DNA of 64,000 nt from Hansfordia pulvinata. Its lineage: Eukaryota; Ascomycota; Sordariomycetes; Xylariales. Position 1 is the first letter of the stretch; every line of letters starts with the position of its first letter. The stretch is taken from positions 1,116,001 to 1,180,000 of the forward strand of contig BJKQ01000010.1 in the NCBI GenBank assembly GCA_006538405.1, read 5' to 3'. Position numbers and translations under genes: made by a program. Positions 58,459 through 64,000 of this stretch are shown here, one piece after another. Under the pieces are notes generated by a model. That model was not told the origin of the DNA. It saw nothing but the letters and a program-made list of their open reading frames with translations, and searched no databases.

Positions 58459-60076
58459 CTACTGCTTCTTGGCCCACCGCATGGCGCCGGGGTTCGAGGG
58501 GTCCTTCTCGACGTACTTGCACGTGTTCCACGTCTCCCAGAGCTGGCCCATGAACGACCGGTCGTCGGTGTGGTACAGGTCGCCCAACAGCGGCTTGATG
58601 GCCCGGGTGGCCTCCTCGGCGTGGTAGAAGGGGATGCGCCTGTTTGTGTGGGAATCTCCTGTCAGTCGCGCTCCCTCTCGCAGTTTTTCTTTTCATGGTC
58701 TCCGTCCCCATGTAGGGAAGCCTGGTAGGCTGCCGAAAAGACACACTAAAAAAATGTTTAGGTAGATAGGAACTCACGAGAACAGGTGGTGCACCACGTG
58801 GGTGTCGATGATGCCGTGGAAGACGTGGCGGCCGATGAAGCCAAAGTCGCGGTCGACGGTAGCCAGGGCGCCGGCGACGAAGCTCCAGTGCTGGGCCTCG
58901 TAGTGGGGGAGGTCATGGTGGGTGTGGTGGAGGTAGGTGATGGCCACTGCGGTCTCTCGTGTTAGCGGTCCGTGTTTTTTTCGAGCAAGGTGCTTTGGCG
59001 ACCTAGTCAAAAGACACCAGAGTCAGGACGGGAGGAGGAGGAGGAGGCGCTCTCTTACCCAGCCAGTGGTGGACCCAGAAGTAGGGCACGCCGTAGAGGA
59101 GGAACATGGTGCTCCAGCCGAGGGATTGGGCGCCGGCCCAGATGGCGAGGGCGGTCAGGGCCAGGCCGAGGTCGGAGATGGCGATGTAGAGGGCCTCGTT
59201 GGGGCGGAAGACGCCGCTGAAGGGGTCGAAGTGGCTCAGCCTCCACCAGCTGGCGTCCTTGTTCTGCAGACTATCGCCGCCGGCGGAGACGTTGAAGAGC
59301 AGGTAGGTCTGCCAGCCGGCGAGCTGGTGGGCGACGAGGGTGACGAGGCTGTAGAGGGGCGTGTCCTCGAGCAGCTCGGTGTCGACGAGGCCCAGCAGCT
59401 TCTTGTGGTGGTGGTGGCCGCCGGCGCCGGCCTGCTGGCCCTCGGGGCGCGTCTCGGGCACAAAGGCCATGTCCTTCTCCATGTTGCCGGTGAAGCGGTG
59501 GTGGCGGGCGTGGGAGAACTTCCAGGAGAAGAAGGGCACCAGCAGGCTGGAGTGCAGGGCCCAGCCGACGACGCTGTTGAGGCGGCCGTGCACCGAGAAG
59601 GCGCCGTGGCCGCACTCGTGGGCCAGGATCCAGATGCCGACGCCGACGAGGCCCTGCAGGAAGCCGTAGGCCATCCAGGCGGCGGCGCGGTAGACGGGGC
59701 TCTCGAGCGCGGGGATGAGGCTCAGCGCCGCCCAGCCCAGCCCGCCGGCCAGGGCCAGGTCGCGCGCCACGTAGCCCATGGAGCGCCATGTCGAGGGCAC
59801 GAAGCAGTGGGCGGGGATGGCCTTGCGGATCGTGTTGATGTCGGGGAACGACGACTTGCTTGTTGTTGTCGTCGTCGTCGTCGACGTCGCCGCCGGCGGG
59901 GGGGACTGCCGAGACGGTTCAGCGCGGTTAGCTTGGCTCGGCGGGTGGGCTTGGCCCGGCGCGGCGTGAGTGGTGAAAAGCACGCTGGCGCGGGCATTGG
60001 CGGGAACAGCTTCACTTACGGTCCTCAGGCGAGGCGCCTCCCGGGCCACCTGAACGGAGGTGGTCGAGGTAGCCAT
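58459..60076 (-). CDS. fad2: delta-12 (oleate) fatty acid desaturase
   Basis: Four exons: 60076-60020, 59905-59059, 58946-58778 and 58639-58459, giving 417 aa. Donors GTAAGT, GTAAGA and GTGAGT join cleanly. The three histidine boxes of membrane desaturases are present: HECGH (115-119), HARHH (151-155) and HVVHH near the end of exon 3, coordinating the di-iron centre. Hydrophobic helices ([42 protein letters not shown]) fit an ER membrane enzyme. [14 protein letters not shown] is typical of fungal delta-12/omega-3 enzymes that act on phosphatidylcholine-bound oleate or linoleate. Delta-12 is favoured over delta-15 only by general similarity. The N terminus has a Thr run from ACG/ACA codons. 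Longer starts (MITT, MGRS) exist upstream in frame; MATSTTSV has the best context. The loop [10 protein letters not shown] after the second box is a local insert. Confidence 0.95.
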
Positions 60077-63258
<3,182 letters not shown>

Positions 63259-64000
63259 TCACTGCTTGAGCGCGGGGCCGATCTTGATCAGGTAGTCGCA
63301 GCGCGCGCGCGCGGCGTCGCCCAGCTCCTCCATGACGGTGCCGCCGCCCGTCTGGAACAGCAGCCGGCTCCGGGGCGCGTCGCCGACGGTCCGCCAGGTC
63401 GTCGCCGCCGCCGCGGCCGCCAACCTCGCGTACGTGCCGCCGCCGTAGTATTCGCTTTCGTCAAAGTAGGAGTCGACATAGCCATCGTCGTCGTCGCCGT
63501 CGTCGTCGTAGCTGTTGTTGTCGTTGCTGTAGCCCCCATCCTGACCAGTCGTAAAGGGTGGAGGAGAAGGAGGAGGAGGAGACGGTGGTCCGTTGGGGTC
63601 CAGGTGGCGGACGAACCGGGCCCAGTAGCGCTGGACGGCGGCGACGGCGCGGGCGTTGTCGCCTCCCGGGAGGTAGCTGCGCGGGGCGCCGGGGCCGTGG
63701 GGGCCGAAGAGGGCCTGCAGCTCGGCCGTGTGCGGGACGCCGAGCCCCGCCGACGTCTGCTCCCGGGCCCGGACGTCGTAGCGGTACCGCCACGCCGGCA
63801 CCCCGCGCCGCGCCATCTGCTCCGCCGCCCACAGCGCCGGGCACGCGAACCGCATGTCCCCGTACACCTTGGCCACCTGCCGGTAGAAGCACCCCTCGCT
63901 CCCGGGGCATTCCCTCTCGCCCGCGGCGGTGTCTCCGTCTTCTCTCTTGCCGCTGTCGCCGTCGCCGTCATCGTCATCGTCATCGCCGCCGACTATGTCG
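63259..64000 (-). CDS. carboxylesterase type B, C-terminal part (cut by window edge)
   Basis: The frame is open from base 63999 down to the stop at 63259, about 247 codons, with its start outside the window. The order fits the end of an alpha/beta-hydrolase carboxylesterase: GCFYRQVAKVYGDMRFACP, then a MARRGVPAWRYRYDV strand, GVPHTAELQALFGP carrying the probable catalytic His, and a late VQRYWARFVRHLDPNGPP helix. Such enzymes hydrolyse esters and are often secreted. An acidic Asp/Tyr/Gly-rich insert (DDDGDDDDGYVDSYFDESEY) interrupts the family's usual C-terminal region. The Ser and Glu of the triad would lie in the missing N-terminal part. Closest kin cannot be named. Confidence 0.82.
   Translation of the reverse strand, partial: DIVGGDDDDDDGDGDSGKREDGDTAAGERECPGSEGCFYRQVAKVYGDMRFACPALWAAEQMARRGVPAWRYRYDVRAREQTSAGLGVPHTAELQALFGPHGPGAPRSYLPGGDNARAVAAVQRYWARFVRHLDPNGPPSPPPPSPPPFTTGQDGGYSNDNNSYDDDGDDDDGYVDSYFDESEYYGGGTYARLAAAAAATTWRTVGDAPRSRLLFQTGGGTVMEELGDAARARCDYLIKIGPALKQ

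Overview
The window looks like nuclear DNA of a filamentous ascomycete, most likely a Sordariomycete (Sordariales or a close order). The evidence is short spliceosomal introns (mostly 57-120 nt, GT..AG), a Zn2Cys6 regulator, fungal families such as the P-loop sulfotransferase-like proteins, a fungal terpene cyclase and an oleate desaturase, eukaryotic core genes (CFT2, VPS51, RMI1, NIF3, BolA), and nuclear tRNAs without encoded CCA. Coding DNA is GC-rich. Genes are monocistronic on both strands. There is no operon, CRISPR array, rRNA or recognisable transposon.

Layout. 1-9.6 kb: the 5' end of an unidentified minus-strand gene cut by the window edge, a divergent Zn2Cys6 transcription factor (858-3046), a seven-helix membrane protein with a long cytosolic-type tail (4816-7023) and an F-box protein (minus, 7606-9629). 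9.6-17.6 kb: gene-poor, with microsatellites and poly-C. 17.65-19.13 kb: a five-exon class I terpene synthase standing alone. 21.27 kb: tRNA-Gly(GCC). 23.1-24.0 kb: a sulfotransferase-like protein. 28.1-31.9 kb: an SPX-EXS (SYG1/XPR1) phosphate transporter. 37.6-39.3 kb: a second sulfotransferase-like paralogue. 41.9-44.9 kb: CPSF100/Cft2. 46.0-46.5 kb: a small Dabb-like protein. 47.5-49.9 kb: head-to-head VPS51 and RMI1. 52.0-53.7 kb: two small predicted secreted proteins. 54.4-55.7 kb: NIF3. 56.7-57.1 kb: a BolA protein. 58.0 kb: tRNA-Val(AAC). 58.5-60.1 kb: delta-12 fatty acid desaturase. 63.3-64 kb: the 3' end of a carboxylesterase.

The genes do not form one pathway. The terpene synthase has no P450, transporter or regulator within 8 kb on either side, so no classical biosynthetic cluster is visible. 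The right half is mostly housekeeping (mRNA 3'-end processing, GARP tethering, Sgs1-Top3-Rmi1 genome maintenance, Fe-S and NIF3 functions, lipid desaturation).

Three observations stand out. First, five reading-frame breaks in three otherwise well-conserved genes (three in CFT2, one each in SYG1 and the F-box gene) can each be explained by a run of exactly four G/C where the frame needs five. This looks like systematic homopolymer under-calling rather than pseudogenisation. Second, the Zn2Cys6 finger is split by two introns that leave an 18-nt micro-exon. Third, the non-coding DNA is full of palindromic TACTCGTA/TACGAGTA octamers and of very long poly-G/poly-C tracts (13-27 nt), several of them inside introns.
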